Of a stretch of DNA of 35,770 bases, positions 25,273 to 33,436 are shown one piece after another. The position numbers and the translations under genes were made by a program. The notes beneath the pieces were generated by a model. It was not told the DNA's origin. It searched no databases and worked only from the letters and a program-made list of their open reading frames with translations. How positions within the stretch are numbered: the stretch's first letter is position 1; each line of letters opens with the position of its first letter. This DNA is from Bacteroidota bacterium (lineage in GTDB: Bacteria; Bacteroidota; Bacteroidia; Chitinophagales; Chitinophagaceae), in the NCBI GenBank assembly GCA_013286315.1, contig JABDFX010000021.1:1-35770 (forward strand), given 5' to 3'.

Positions 25273-25299
25273 TGTGCCCGTTTTGTGAAAATCGGCACA
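25273..25299. terminator. Hairpin downstream of the YncE-like gene
   Basis: TGTGCCCGTTTT and AAAATCGGCACA form a 12-position stem with one mismatch around a 3-nt loop. It lies 66 bp after the stop, with no T run directly after it, so it may be a terminator or RNA-stabilising structure. Confidence 0.4.
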
Positions 25300-25350
25300 C
25301 CCAACACAGCATTTAATTTTAACGGGAAATTATTAAAAGATTTACTACTT

Positions 25351-25368
25351 TAGTTGTCGCGACTACTA
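25351..25368. promoter_or_regulatory. 18-bp near-palindrome, candidate MarR operator
   Basis: TAGTTGTCGCGACTACTA is symmetric except for one position per arm, with the core GTCGCGAC. It ends 11 bp upstream of the VOC start and overlaps a TACTTTAG sequence that is one base off the -7 consensus. MarR-family dimers bind such 16-20 bp palindromes, and a MarR gene is the last gene of this operon. Confidence 0.55.
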
Positions 25369-25379
25369 AATGAAACGCT

Positions 25380-25751
25380 ATGTCAAATCCAACACAACTC
25401 AGTTTTGTTTCACTCCAGGTGAGCGATCTCACAGCATCCGGTAAATTTTATACCGAAATCCTGAATTTTAAGCCGATTTTAAAATCGCCGCCCGACGCTT
25501 TAGTATTTGAACAAAGAAATGGGGCTTCTTTCGCCATTAGAAAACCTATGATTGAACTTTCCAAAGCAAACTTGCTCGGTTGGGGAGTAGCTGTTTGGTT
25601 TGGAATAGGCGACCTTGATACCTTTCTTGAGGAAAATGGAGAAAAAATATCTATAGTTAAGGATATTCATAGCACCCCATTTGGAAGAATCCTGGTCATA
25701 TCCGATCCTGATGGTTATTCAATTACATTACAAGAAACAGGGAAAGATTGA
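25380..25751 (+). CDS. VOC (glyoxalase/bleomycin-resistance-like) family protein
   Basis: The 123-residue product has the single-module VOC layout: SFVSLQVSDLTASGKFYTEILNF at the start (beta-alpha with FYxxxLxF), a central LVFEQRNGASFAIRK strand pair, WFGIGDLDTFLEENG and the C-terminal PFGRILVISDPDGYSITLQE. The terminal Glu matches a usual metal ligand, but the His normally found in the first strand is absent, so metal binding and enzymatic activity are doubtful. Its stop overlaps the start of the EVE gene by 4 bp, so the two are translated together. Confidence 0.88.
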   Translation: MSNPTQLSFVSLQVSDLTASGKFYTEILNFKPILKSPPDALVFEQRNGASFAIRKPMIELSKANLLGWGVAVWFGIGDLDTFLEENGEKISIVKDIHSTPFGRILVISDPDGYSITLQETGKD

Positions 25752-26170
25752 AGGCTACAAAATTTTGGGTGGTGGTCACATCGCGTGATCACGCGCTTGA
25801 TGGCGCTGAGGAAAATATCGTACAAGTAAACCATGGCAAAGAAGGTCAGTTAAAGAGAATGTCTTCCGGAGATAAAGTTTTGTTTTATGCTGCAAAAAAG
25901 ACATATAGCCAAAAAGAATTATGTCAATGTTTCGTTGCACTTGCCATTTTAACTGACGATACCATTTTTCAATATGAAGTTTCAGCAAATTTCAAACCCT
26001 ATCGCCGTAAAGCAGAATACAAGAAAGTAAATGAATTAGAAATCAGACCATTCATTGATAGGCTTGCGTTTATCAAAAACAAAGAAAAATGGGGTTTCAT
26101 TTTTAGAACCGGGTGTTTTGAGATTAATAAACATGATTTCGATTTGATTGAAGAGCAAATGCATAAGTAA
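25748..26170 (+). CDS. EVE-domain (PUA-like) protein
   Basis: The 140-residue protein starts at a TTG sharing TTGA with the VOC stop. It reads FWVVVTSRDHALDGAEENIVQVNHG, then LKRMSSGDKVLFYAAKKTY, then ECQCFVALAIL-like strands, YRRKAEYKK and the C-terminal IKNKEKWGFIFRTGCFEINKHDFDLI, which is the EVE fold (residues 3-135). EVE domains are related to PUA and YTH domains and in several proteins bind modified bases in nucleic acids. Here it is a stand-alone domain between a VOC protein and a MarR regulator; its ligand is unknown. One base separates its stop from the MarR start. Confidence 0.82.
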   Translation: MKATKFWVVVTSRDHALDGAEENIVQVNHGKEGQLKRMSSGDKVLFYAAKKTYSQKELCQCFVALAILTDDTIFQYEVSANFKPYRRKAEYKKVNELEIRPFIDRLAFIKNKEKWGFIFRTGCFEINKHDFDLIEEQMHK

Positions 26171-26171
26171 A

Positions 26172-26636
26172 ATGGATGGACGATCTGAGATATTCTCATA
26201 CAGGGAGCCAGAAGAAAACAGCGGGTATTTGCTTTGGCAGGTTACAATGCAATGGCAGTTAAGAATGAACAGAGCGCTCGGAAAGAAAGGGGTCACGCTA
26301 ACTCAATTCTCGTTAATGGCGGGTCTGTACTGGTTAAGTAAAAAGAAAAAAACAGTTACCCAGCAGCAATTGGCAGACTATGCTAATACCGATAAAATGA
26401 TGACTTCGAAAATTTTAACGCTTTTAGAAAAAAAGCAGATCATAAAAAGAATAAATGATCCCATCGACAGCCGCTCGAAACAATTAGCAATTACGAAAAG
26501 AGGCATACAAACGCTAAGAGAGGCTTATCATATCGTTAAGCAAGTGGATGACTTGTTTTTTGAACCCGTAATGAAAGATAAGGTACTATTCGATAATTTA
26601 CTTTTGAGATTGATAAGGAAAAATTATTCGATTTGA
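26172..26636 (+). CDS. MarR-family transcriptional regulator
   Basis: From the ATG at 26172 the product has 154 residues. The winged helix shows LTQFSLMAGLYWLSKKKKTVTQQQLADYANTDKMMTSKILTLLEKKQIIKR (about 46-97), followed by the wing with the MarR hallmark DPIDSRSKQLAITKRG (DxR...). Dimerisation helices lie at both ends. The frame is open 8 codons upstream from a TTG inside the EVE gene, but the ATG fits the family better. It is the third gene of the VOC-EVE-MarR operon and probably represses it through the palindrome at 25351-25368. Its 3' end overlaps the convergent gene by 13 bp. Confidence 0.88.
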   Translation: MDGRSEIFSYREPEENSGYLLWQVTMQWQLRMNRALGKKGVTLTQFSLMAGLYWLSKKKKTVTQQQLADYANTDKMMTSKILTLLEKKQIIKRINDPIDSRSKQLAITKRGIQTLREAYHIVKQVDDLFFEPVMKDKVLFDNLLLRLIRKNYSI

Positions 26637-27895
26637 TAATTTACCCACTTTTTATTCAAAATATAAAAGATGCTGTATAATAAAGTAATGATGAAAAATA
26701 GTTCGGCAAGATGAAATTGATAGGGAAATAAGATCAAAAACGGGAAGCCATGGTACAACAAAAATGAAAAGATCATCAACGTCGGAACAGTTCGGTACTT
26801 CTGGAATTTCAGCGCAATAATATAAAGAGGAAATATCCATTGAATCAGTGAATACCCCGGACGGGGAGCTACAATAAAAAGCTCAAGCATTATATACAGG
26901 AGAAAGCCAAATAAAAACAGGCGGTCCGAATTCCCCGGGTAGTAAGGAGTTCGATAAAACAAAAATAATAGTCCCGCAATAATCACGGCGTAGATTAGCA
27001 GCGAATATTTCAGACTCAAACTGTGGCCTGATAAATTCAGGTAAACGTATATTGGGAACAAGCCACCAGTTTCAAAGTCTTTATATACACGCAGGTTGTT
27101 CATTCCTTCAATGTTCGCAGCCTTCTCCGGACCGTCTAATTTCCCGGAAATGTTCTTATCAATTACCGAAAAATTTGAATACGCTTTCATGGCGCCGAGA
27201 TAGTCCTTCCATAATCCGGGATTCGGCGCTATGAATATCAAACAACCGGTGATAAAACCCACCATATTACCGATAAGCCACTGTCTTTGACTTTTGCCTA
27301 AAAAGGCCAGCACAATAACAGCTGCCAGTGGCCGCAGAAGAATGAGTACTCCGGCAACAAAACCCGAAATCCATTGAGCTTGTCGGAATTTGGCTTGAAA
27401 AAAATAATAAGACAGTGCCAGAATAAAGGTGTACATGGTATATACCTGGCCTCTCTCAATATTAAATAGCCAGTTGTTGCTGCAAATCAGACCCAGAATA
27501 ATCATGACGGTAGGGAAAAAAAGTGGCTGCCCATGGTGACTCCGGATAATGAGTAAAATGGTTCCTCCCAGGAATAAATAAAGCAAGATTGTCCAGATCC
27601 GCCTGACTTCGGCGTATGGCAGGACGGACAGAGGATAAATTATGTAAAGCATGGCTGGCGTAACTGAGGTTCCACACACTGTACGGTTGCTGTATTGATT
27701 GGGATCCAGGAAATAGTTGCCGTCGTTTTTTTTCCATTTATAAAAATATGGCGATTGTGAACTTTTCAAATGCCGCGATGCAACGGTTCGGGCGCGAAGA
27801 TCGCATCCACCGTCCTTTTCCGAATAATACCAGGATTTTGCAACTGATACCAACAGGAAGCACATAGTGATACCGAATACCATCCATTTATTCAT
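26624..27895 (-). CDS. Multi-pass glycosyltransferase-like membrane protein (GT87/DUF2029-like)
   Basis: Starting at the ATG at 27895 gives about 423 residues; the frame is open to an alternative start at 27937. About ten membrane segments are visible. A first-loop motif, CDLRARTVASRHLKSSQSPYFYKW, places an acidic residue and an Arg before a SPY(F/Y) stretch, the layout of GT-C enzymes of the DUF2029/GT87 group that use polyprenyl-phosphate sugars. LLRPLAAVIVLAF and the late FIVAPRPGYSLIQWIFPLY also fit. The acceptor is unknown. The gene stands alone, convergent with and overlapping the MarR gene by 13 bp. Confidence 0.7.
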   Translation of the reverse strand: MNKWMVFGITMCFLLVSVAKSWYYSEKDGGCDLRARTVASRHLKSSQSPYFYKWKKNDGNYFLDPNQYSNRTVCGTSVTPAMLYIIYPLSVLPYAEVRRIWTILLYLFLGGTILLIIRSHHGQPLFFPTVMIILGLICSNNWLFNIERGQVYTMYTFILALSYYFFQAKFRQAQWISGFVAGVLILLRPLAAVIVLAFLGKSQRQWLIGNMVGFITGCLIFIAPNPGLWKDYLGAMKAYSNFSVIDKNISGKLDGPEKAANIEGMNNLRVYKDFETGGLFPIYVYLNLSGHSLSLKYSLLIYAVIIAGLLFLFYRTPYYPGNSDRLFLFGFLLYIMLELFIVAPRPGYSLIQWIFPLYIIALKFQKYRTVPTLMIFSFLLYHGFPFLILFPYQFHLAELFFIITLLYSIFYILNKKWVNYQIE

Positions 27896-28070
27896 TCGAA
27901 TCTGCACAGGAGAAATCTTATTGATTAATTGGCACAATCTTTCCCGGTCTTGAATGCTTCACGTTATTGAAATTTTAATTGATGATCTCAAATGAAATCA
28001 ATTGCTGAAAAAGTGAGGTACGGGAAAGGATAGAATCTGTTGAAACAAATTGAGAGTACACCATTAAATA

Positions 28071-29141
28071 TCATTGCATTTTTAGATAGCCAAACAAACC
28101 ATGATTCTCCTTCATGGGCCCTGCTGTGAAATAAAGTTTATTTGGGTCTGCCGCTGGATTCTCATGGATGGGAAAATCAAGCGCCCATAGTCCATCAATA
28201 GTGACGGGCCCTCCATTGTACTGCAATTGTCCTGTAAAGACGCCTGTGGAATCAAATATATTGATCCTTCCATCTCCGAAATTGCCGATTAATACTGAAT
28301 GCAGGGGTAGCCCGAATCCCGCTGGCACCTGGACAATTGCCCAGGGGGAGTTAAGTGAACCCTGTGACGCAAATCGTTGGGCCAATGTTCCATCGGGATT
28401 GAATACATCTACATAGCCATTCCCTGACCCGGCCTGGTCATCCATATTGTCCGGAGCTTTAAGCTTGGCATAGGTCACAAATATTTTACCACCGATATTC
28501 GCAATATTAAAAGGTCCGAAACCTCCTGGAATGTTTGGATCGCTAAATGAAAGGGGTTTGCCGTCAACATAGTTAAAAAATTTGTCGTATACGTCTATTT
28601 TTCCACCTTTGAAATTTGCGACATAAAGGAAATTGTTGGTTCCATCATTTCCGATGGTAATCCCTTTATAAACCGCATTGGATGAAGACCTGTCTGCTAC
28701 TGTGACAGTAGAATCTCCACCTGCCCATGCAGAGATCGTACCGTCTTCGTTGGCGAAAATGAATTTCGCCACTTTCTGACTGGCAGGTGTGATAAAGTCC
28801 GCAGTATTGTTGATGACGACACCGCTGGGTGAGCCGCCGAAATGATTTCCCTGAGACGGAATAGCGACCGGTCCCAGCAATGTCTTACCAGTAGAATCGT
28901 ACACATTCGTGGCTCCGCCGTGATTAGAAGATAACCATACAATACCTGCCGGGTTTATTGCTATGCCCCAGGCATTGAGTAGCGTCGGGTCTATATGTGC
29001 GGCATTAAAACCGCCTGTATCGGCAACCAGGTTGGTCTGTTGATAATTAACCGGGGCCGGGGCCGCAGGCGTTTTATAAGTGGTTTTGTTACAACCCGCT
29101 GTTAAAATAATAATTACAAATAGAAATTTAGATGTTTTCAT
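28071..29141 (-). CDS. TIGR03118 family lipoprotein
   Basis: This 356-residue protein has a lipoprotein signal (MKTSKFLFVIIILTAGC, Cys17). Its body matches the TIGR03118 pattern: NLVADTGGFNAAHIDPTLLN, AWGIAINPAGIVWLSSNHGG, SGVVINNTADF, KFIFANEDGTISAWAGGD and FVTYAKLKAPDNMDD. The C-terminal FPIHENPAADPNKLYFTAGP also fits. The repeats suggest a beta-propeller. Function is unknown across the family. It lies downstream of the YceI gene on the same strand, but a 272-bp gap with a strong hairpin separates them, so it probably has its own promoter. Confidence 0.9.
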   Translation of the reverse strand: MKTSKFLFVIIILTAGCNKTTYKTPAAPAPVNYQQTNLVADTGGFNAAHIDPTLLNAWGIAINPAGIVWLSSNHGGATNVYDSTGKTLLGPVAIPSQGNHFGGSPSGVVINNTADFITPASQKVAKFIFANEDGTISAWAGGDSTVTVADRSSSNAVYKGITIGNDGTNNFLYVANFKGGKIDVYDKFFNYVDGKPLSFSDPNIPGGFGPFNIANIGGKIFVTYAKLKAPDNMDDQAGSGNGYVDVFNPDGTLAQRFASQGSLNSPWAIVQVPAGFGLPLHSVLIGNFGDGRINIFDSTGVFTGQLQYNGGPVTIDGLWALDFPIHENPAADPNKLYFTAGPMKENHGLFGYLKMQ

Positions 29142-29351
29142 GCAAAATAGGTTTTAGATATTTTTTTGATTTAAAACGTCGATTAATAATTAGTAGTTGC
29201 TCGATAACGATGCGTAGCTGAGGTATTTTACATCAAACAGGTAACCGGCTACATTAATCATGATAATTCCTTGATGACCACCGTGATTAATATTACAGTT
29301 TTGTGAAGGGGATCTAATAAAGGGTAAACATCCTGGACATGTTCTTTAAAA

Positions 29352-29391
29352 CAGATTTGAAGGAGAGGTAAAAACCTCTCCCGAAAATCTG
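29352..29391. terminator. Two-part hairpin, probable terminator of the YceI-end operon
   Basis: An outer stem CAGATTT/AAATCTG (7 bp) and an inner stem GGAGAGGT/ACCTCTCC (8 bp), separated by a symmetric 3x3 internal loop, close on an AAAA loop. It lies 23 bp past the YceI stop on the minus strand. This is very unlikely by chance. Confidence 0.65.
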
Positions 29392-29413
29392 CTGAAGCAG
29401 GATAATTTATTGT

Positions 29414-29950
29414 TTATGATTTTACAGAAAGTATATTTAATGTCACAACCAGTTCATTCGAAATAGTGCTGCTGCCGCCTATGTCGAAATCTTTCCTGTT
29501 TATTTTGAATGTTCCTTTAAAGACATATCCTTCACCAGAGTTTGCGGCAGTAAAAGGAAATGAAATATCCTTTGTTTTGTTTTTGATGGTGAGTTTCCCA
29601 AAAACGAATAAAGTGCCTTCTTTATTTGATGGGGTTACCTTAGTGGATACAAAATGAATGCGCGGATAATTCTTTACATCAAAATAGCTGTCGTTTCGTA
29701 AGTGACTATCGCGCATATTATTGTCCGTATTGATAGAATTGGCATCCAGGCTGACGTCGAAACTGGAAACGTTTAGATTACCCGGATCAAATTGAATCTT
29801 TCCATCCAGGCCGCTCAATAAACCACTCACATTGAAACCCAGGTTTTTGATTACAAATTGCACAGAGGATCCCTGGTCAACAGGTTTATACTGAGCGAAG
29901 GCAAAACTTCCTGTGATAGAAGTAAAAAGAATCAAGAGCATTTTTTTCAT
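29414..29950 (-). CDS. YceI family protein
   Basis: From the ATG at 29950 the protein is 178 residues with signal MKKMLLILFTSITGSFAFAQ. The YceI lipocalin-like fold is recognisable: YKPVDQGSSVQFVIKNLGFN at the start, then DGKIQFDPGNLNVSSFDVSL, MRDSHLRNDSYFDVKNYPRI (the conserved RD-x-H-L-x-x-xx-F-D/F-D-V-xx-YP motif) and FKINRKDFDIGG. The family binds isoprenoid or polyprenyl-like lipids in the periplasm. The frame is open to 30016, but only the internal ATG gives a signal peptide. It follows the cytochrome gene by 13 bp and is probably co-transcribed with it. Confidence 0.92.
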   Translation of the reverse strand: MKKMLLILFTSITGSFAFAQYKPVDQGSSVQFVIKNLGFNVSGLLSGLDGKIQFDPGNLNVSSFDVSLDANSINTDNNMRDSHLRNDSYFDVKNYPRIHFVSTKVTPSNKEGTLFVFGKLTIKNKTKDISFPFTAANSGEGYVFKGTFKINRKDFDIGGSSTISNELVVTLNILSVKS

Positions 29951-29963
29951 AAAATCATATTTT

Positions 29964-30380
29964 TTATTGAACGTCAGTATTATCAGGGTGCGGCTTACCA
30001 TGATGACAGGTTGCACAGGTTACTTCCAGTGCCTGATCACCGATTACCGGGTGTTTAAGTTTGAAATATTTTTTGTTGAGACTCATTGTCATGCGCATCA
30101 TGACCCGGGCTATTTGTTTTTCGGGTTTTTCGTCGCTGGCATAATCCGGTTTATGAGTATCCTTGTTTTCTGCGTGACAAAAATTGCAGGATACACCGAG
30201 GTCATCCTGAAATTCATCTACCATGATCCTTGATAAATCCTTTGATGGGATGTTTTTAGGCAATACTTTAAGATTTTTAAAATTCGTGTCTGGCGGATTA
30301 GCCGGTTTGACAGCTGCGATGCCTGCAACGACGGTTACGGATAGCGTGGTAATAGCAATGATCTTTCGCGGTAAGTACAT
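29964..30380 (-). CDS. Diheme c-type cytochrome, reaction-centre-cytochrome-like
   Basis: The 138-residue product has an N-terminal hydrophobic segment (about 8-24) for export or anchoring. Two heme-attachment motifs, CNFCH (65-69) and CATCH (122-126), and the surrounding DLGVSCNFCHAEN and VTCATCHHGKPHP match the small Bacteroidota/Acidobacteriota proteins related to the photosynthetic reaction-centre cytochrome subunit (CytoC_RC-like), which have nothing to do with photosynthesis here. Met residues at 94-99 could be axial ligands. It would work in the periplasm as an electron carrier. Adjacent YceI (13 bp) and the phosphoesterase 135 bp upstream suggest a shared role. Confidence 0.85.
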   Translation of the reverse strand: MYLPRKIIAITTLSVTVVAGIAAVKPANPPDTNFKNLKVLPKNIPSKDLSRIMVDEFQDDLGVSCNFCHAENKDTHKPDYASDEKPEKQIARVMMRMTMSLNKKYFKLKHPVIGDQALEVTCATCHHGKPHPDNTDVQ

Positions 30381-30515
30381 TTTTAAAAATTAAATAACGT
30401 AAAGTCATAGAGTAAATAGTCGGGCAACGGCTGAACATACTGTTGCGTTACCCGCCTACTTGGTTCTCCTATTGAATTCTGTTAAAAACAATTATTGCAT
30501 AATACCCTGAGGGGA

Positions 30516-31508
30516 CTACATTTTTTCCATTAATGGCGTATCGGTAATGGCAAGTGTGTGATCATGTTCAACATAATGAACATCAGTCAATCCCAGCAGT
30601 CCACGCAGTTTTTCAGCGGGTACTTTCATGGGACCGGGAGCCGGGGCCGTTCCGGGTTGTGGCTGCGGAAAGGCTGTCGAATTAGCCGTATGAAAGGTGA
30701 TGTTACCTTCAACTTTCTGCATGGTCTGGTGAATATGGCCATTGAGTACTGTGACCGAGCCGAATCGTTTGAGATAAGACAGCGCCTGCTCGCTGTCCCT
30801 TGTACCCCAGCCCCATTGTGGATAAATAGCCCAAAGAGGAATATGTGCGAATACTACAACGGGCGTACTGCTGGAAAGTCCCTTCAGGTCATCTTCCAGC
30901 CATTCCAACTGGTCATGTCCTAAAACACCCAAACCGCCTTCAGCTGTGTTAACCACATTGACAAGACCTATAAAATGTACTCCATGAGAATCATAACTAT
31001 ACCATCCGTCCCCCTTGGTTCCTTTTCCATAACGCGCAAGAAATTGTTTATTATCACCGTTCAAAACATCATGTTCGCCTGGGACATAAAATATTTTCTC
31101 AGTTTTTACGGTCTTCAACACCTGGTCGAGTGTGTCAAATTCGTCCGCCTGGGCAAGATGAGAAAGATCTCCTGTATGGAGTACAAAAGAGGGAGCCGTT
31201 GGCATTGCATTAATTTTTGCTACCGTTGCAAGTAACGTTCCTACCACATCAGGGTTTGCAGGTTTATTAAACCCAACGTGGCTGTCACTGATTTGCACAA
31301 AGCTGAAATCTGAAGCAGGAATCACTAATCCTTTTTTCAAACCACCTGTAGTCTTGTCAATCATCTGGCTCATACCGAATGATTTCATAACTCCTCCATT
31401 CATCATCCACAAGATGCCTGTTCCAGCCCAGGCCATGCATTTAATAAACCCCGCACGATCAATGCCGTCATCGTTTTTGTCGCTGATAATCAAATCATCA
31501 TTTGCCAT
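30516..31508 (-). CDS. Calcineurin-like metallophosphoesterase with a degenerate Tat-like signal
   Basis: The 330-residue protein has metal-binding blocks DSH (75-77), HTGDLSH (111-117), PGEHD (143-147), FAHIPLW (220-226) and NGHIH (256-260). The usual GNHD Asn is Glu in GEHD. The N-terminus reads DRAGFIKCMAWAGTGILWMM (17-36), like a twin-arginine signal (RR-x-F-x-K) in which the second Arg is Ala. Hydrophobic residues follow, so export is plausible but the pathway is uncertain. The enzyme would cleave phosphodiesters or similar, substrate unknown. It is the first gene on the minus strand before the cytochrome and YceI genes. Confidence 0.88.
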   Translation of the reverse strand: MANDDLIISDKNDDGIDRAGFIKCMAWAGTGILWMMNGGVMKSFGMSQMIDKTTGGLKKGLVIPASDFSFVQISDSHVGFNKPANPDVVGTLLATVAKINAMPTAPSFVLHTGDLSHLAQADEFDTLDQVLKTVKTEKIFYVPGEHDVLNGDNKQFLARYGKGTKGDGWYSYDSHGVHFIGLVNVVNTAEGGLGVLGHDQLEWLEDDLKGLSSSTPVVVFAHIPLWAIYPQWGWGTRDSEQALSYLKRFGSVTVLNGHIHQTMQKVEGNITFHTANSTAFPQPQPGTAPAPGPMKVPAEKLRGLLGLTDVHYVEHDHTLAITDTPLMEKM

Positions 31509-31648
31509 TGTTAATAATTTTTTTTGTTATAGAAAAGTTTCGCAAAAAGAACATTTAATTTAATTGTACCGGAATCTTTTACATTAAGTAAGACAGATTC
31601 TTGATTAACCACCCGAAATGTGAAACTAAATACTTACCAGGGAGTTGT

Positions 31649-32239
31649 CTATTGGAACAGCTTCGTTCTCCTCTGGTATACTTTTTCCTTTTTTACTCCA
31701 TGAAGTAATGGAGGCCGATACTCTTTGAAAGCCGGCGATGACTTTTCGCTCATTCTGTATACTTTCTTAGAAGTACTAATTATAAAATCGAGCGATCTTC
31801 TGCCGGCACCCTCAATTAATAAAAAGAGGCAGGCGAGAATCTGGGCATAGTCAGAGCGAATCTCATGCAACACAGCCCAAAATCCCATCTTTGGCGGAGC
31901 GGGTGGCATAGGCAAAGGGCTTCTGCCGAAATATAAATCAATCTTTGTGCTGAGGACAGCGACGATCATTTGTACTATAAAATAGAAAGCTGTAATCCTT
32001 GTGAACAACCCGAAGATCAGGAGCAGTCCGCCAATAATTTCGCCCGTTGCGATTACATGTGCGGTCGTTTCCGGAAAGGGGAAACCTAACTTTGTGAATC
32101 GTCCAACGCCTTGATTTACATACACGAACTTCAAAAGGCCCTCCCAAAAAAAGACAGTCCCAGCCATCAGGCGAATGATTAATATGGTTGATCGACCTGT
32201 TACAGGCGGATGGAGAAACCAGGAGATAATATTTTTCAT
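31649..32239 (-). CDS. DoxX family membrane protein
   Basis: The 196-residue protein has four membrane helices and DoxX hallmarks: ILIIRLMAGTVFFWEGLLKF (helix 1), then ETTAHVIATGEIIGGLLLIFGL (G-E-x-x-G-G in helix 2), then a TRITAFYFIVQMIVAVL helix and YAQILACLFLLIEGAG. A long basic C-terminal tail (about 160-196) is unusual for the family. DoxX-type proteins are linked to quinone or thiosulfate redox chemistry in some bacteria, but many are uncharacterised. Encoded 140 bp upstream of the phosphoesterase on the same strand. Confidence 0.88.
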   Translation of the reverse strand: MKNIISWFLHPPVTGRSTILIIRLMAGTVFFWEGLLKFVYVNQGVGRFTKLGFPFPETTAHVIATGEIIGGLLLIFGLFTRITAFYFIVQMIVAVLSTKIDLYFGRSPLPMPPAPPKMGFWAVLHEIRSDYAQILACLFLLIEGAGRRSLDFIISTSKKVYRMSEKSSPAFKEYRPPLLHGVKKEKVYQRRTKLFQ

Positions 32240-32375
32240 TTTTTTGTTTTAAATAAAATAATGGAGCAAACATCCAAACTTCATGGATACATAAAAAACT
32301 AATTACATCATCCAGCACTTTTACTTGATTAAACATTGGTTTGTCAAGGAATTTACCTGGATCATGTAATAAACC

Positions 32376-32404
32376 TTGAAGCCTGTCTGATGTTTCTAAC
32401 TTTG
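32376..32404 (+). promoter_or_regulatory. Promoter of the LytS/LytTR genes
   Basis: TAACTTTG at about 32397-32404 fits TAnnTTTG, with TTG at about 32376-32378, 18 bp upstream. The kinase start (TTG at 32419) follows 14 bp later. Positions may be off by one base. Confidence 0.55.
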
Positions 32405-32418
32405 TAAAAAAATAGATA

Positions 32419-33436
32419 TTGAAAGACAGAACACGGATATACCATGCGCTTTTCTGGACGGGCATCTACCTATTATGGGTAGTTGTTTTCCGCAGTTATT
32501 CGTTTACCCTGACCAAAACAATGACGGTGGAGTTTTGCTATTTAATATTCATTACGGCTGACTATTATGCCGTCAATAATTTTATAGTTCCACTTTTTTT
32601 TACTCCAAAGAAAATATACTCTCTTTGTTTCTGCAACGGTCATTGTAATTGCCCTTTCAGCATGGCTTCGGGCTTTGATTGCCTTGCAGATGAACCTGCA
32701 TTTTTTTTATACTGGTCAATTAATTGACTTCAGCGTATTATATTTAAATTCAGTTGCAAATATTTCTCTTTGGGTACTGCTGATCACGATAGGGAAAATG
32801 CTTGTTGACAGGATACAAACAGAACGGCAATTGGAATTCCTGGAAAAGGAGCGGGTAAAAAGTGAGCTGGATTATTTAAAAGCTCAAATTAATCCCCATG
32901 CATTTTTCAATTCACTGAATACAGTTTATGGGCATATCGATAAAAGCAACCAGGTTGCAAGAAACATCCTGTTGCAATTTTCAAGTCTGTTAAGGTATCA
33001 GCTATACGATTGTGGAGCAGAGAAAGTAAGCCTGGAAAATGAAGTGGAATTTATAAAAAATTATATTGATTTTCAACGTTTGCGTAAAGATGAGCATTTA
33101 ATGGTAGACTTTCAAATTGAGGTAAATAAATCAGGGCTGAAAATTGCCCCGCTTTTATTGATAGTTCTCATTGAGAATGCCTTCAAATTCGTAAGCAATT
33201 TTTCTGATAAGGAGAATAAAATATGTGTCAGGATATTTACGAAGGGAAATACTATATATACCTCGTTTGTGAATACAAGGGAGTTGCCACAAGCCGGCAA
33301 CTTTAATCATTCAAATGGCATTGGGATCGCCAATTTAAAGAGAAGGTTAGAATTATTATATAACAATAAATATCAGCTTACAAAGAACGTTGAAAATACC
33401 TTTTACGAAACACATTTAAATATTGATCTCCGATGA
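32419..33436 (+). pseudogene. LytS-type sensor histidine kinase gene with a +1 frameshift
   Basis: Two frames make one kinase. The first (from the TTG at 32419) gives RIYHALFWTGIYLLWVVVFR and NNFIVPLFFTPKK, the start of a four-helix membrane sensor. At the A4 run 32611-32614 the frame must shift: with three As the protein continues YTLFVSATVIVIALSAWL and then stays in the frame of the rest, through MNLHFFY and NSVANISLWVLL. The kinase core follows: SELDYLKAQINPHAFFNSLN with the phospho-acceptor His (codon at 32897), SLENEVEFIKNYIDFQRLR, LLLIVLIENAFKF and GIGIANLKRRLELLY. The stop at 33434-33436 overlaps the regulator start by 4 bp. The break could be a real mutation or a sequencing error; everything after it is intact. 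Confidence 0.85.

Noticed and set aside
27977-28003. AATTGAT / ATCAATT inverted repeat between the GT87-like and TIGR03118 genes
   Set aside because: Only 7 bp, AT-rich and with a 13-nt loop; expected by chance in such sequence.
31938-32465. 175-codon minus-strand frame near the DoxX gene
   Set aside because: It overlaps the DoxX coding region in another frame and the start of the LytS gene; composition is not protein-like.
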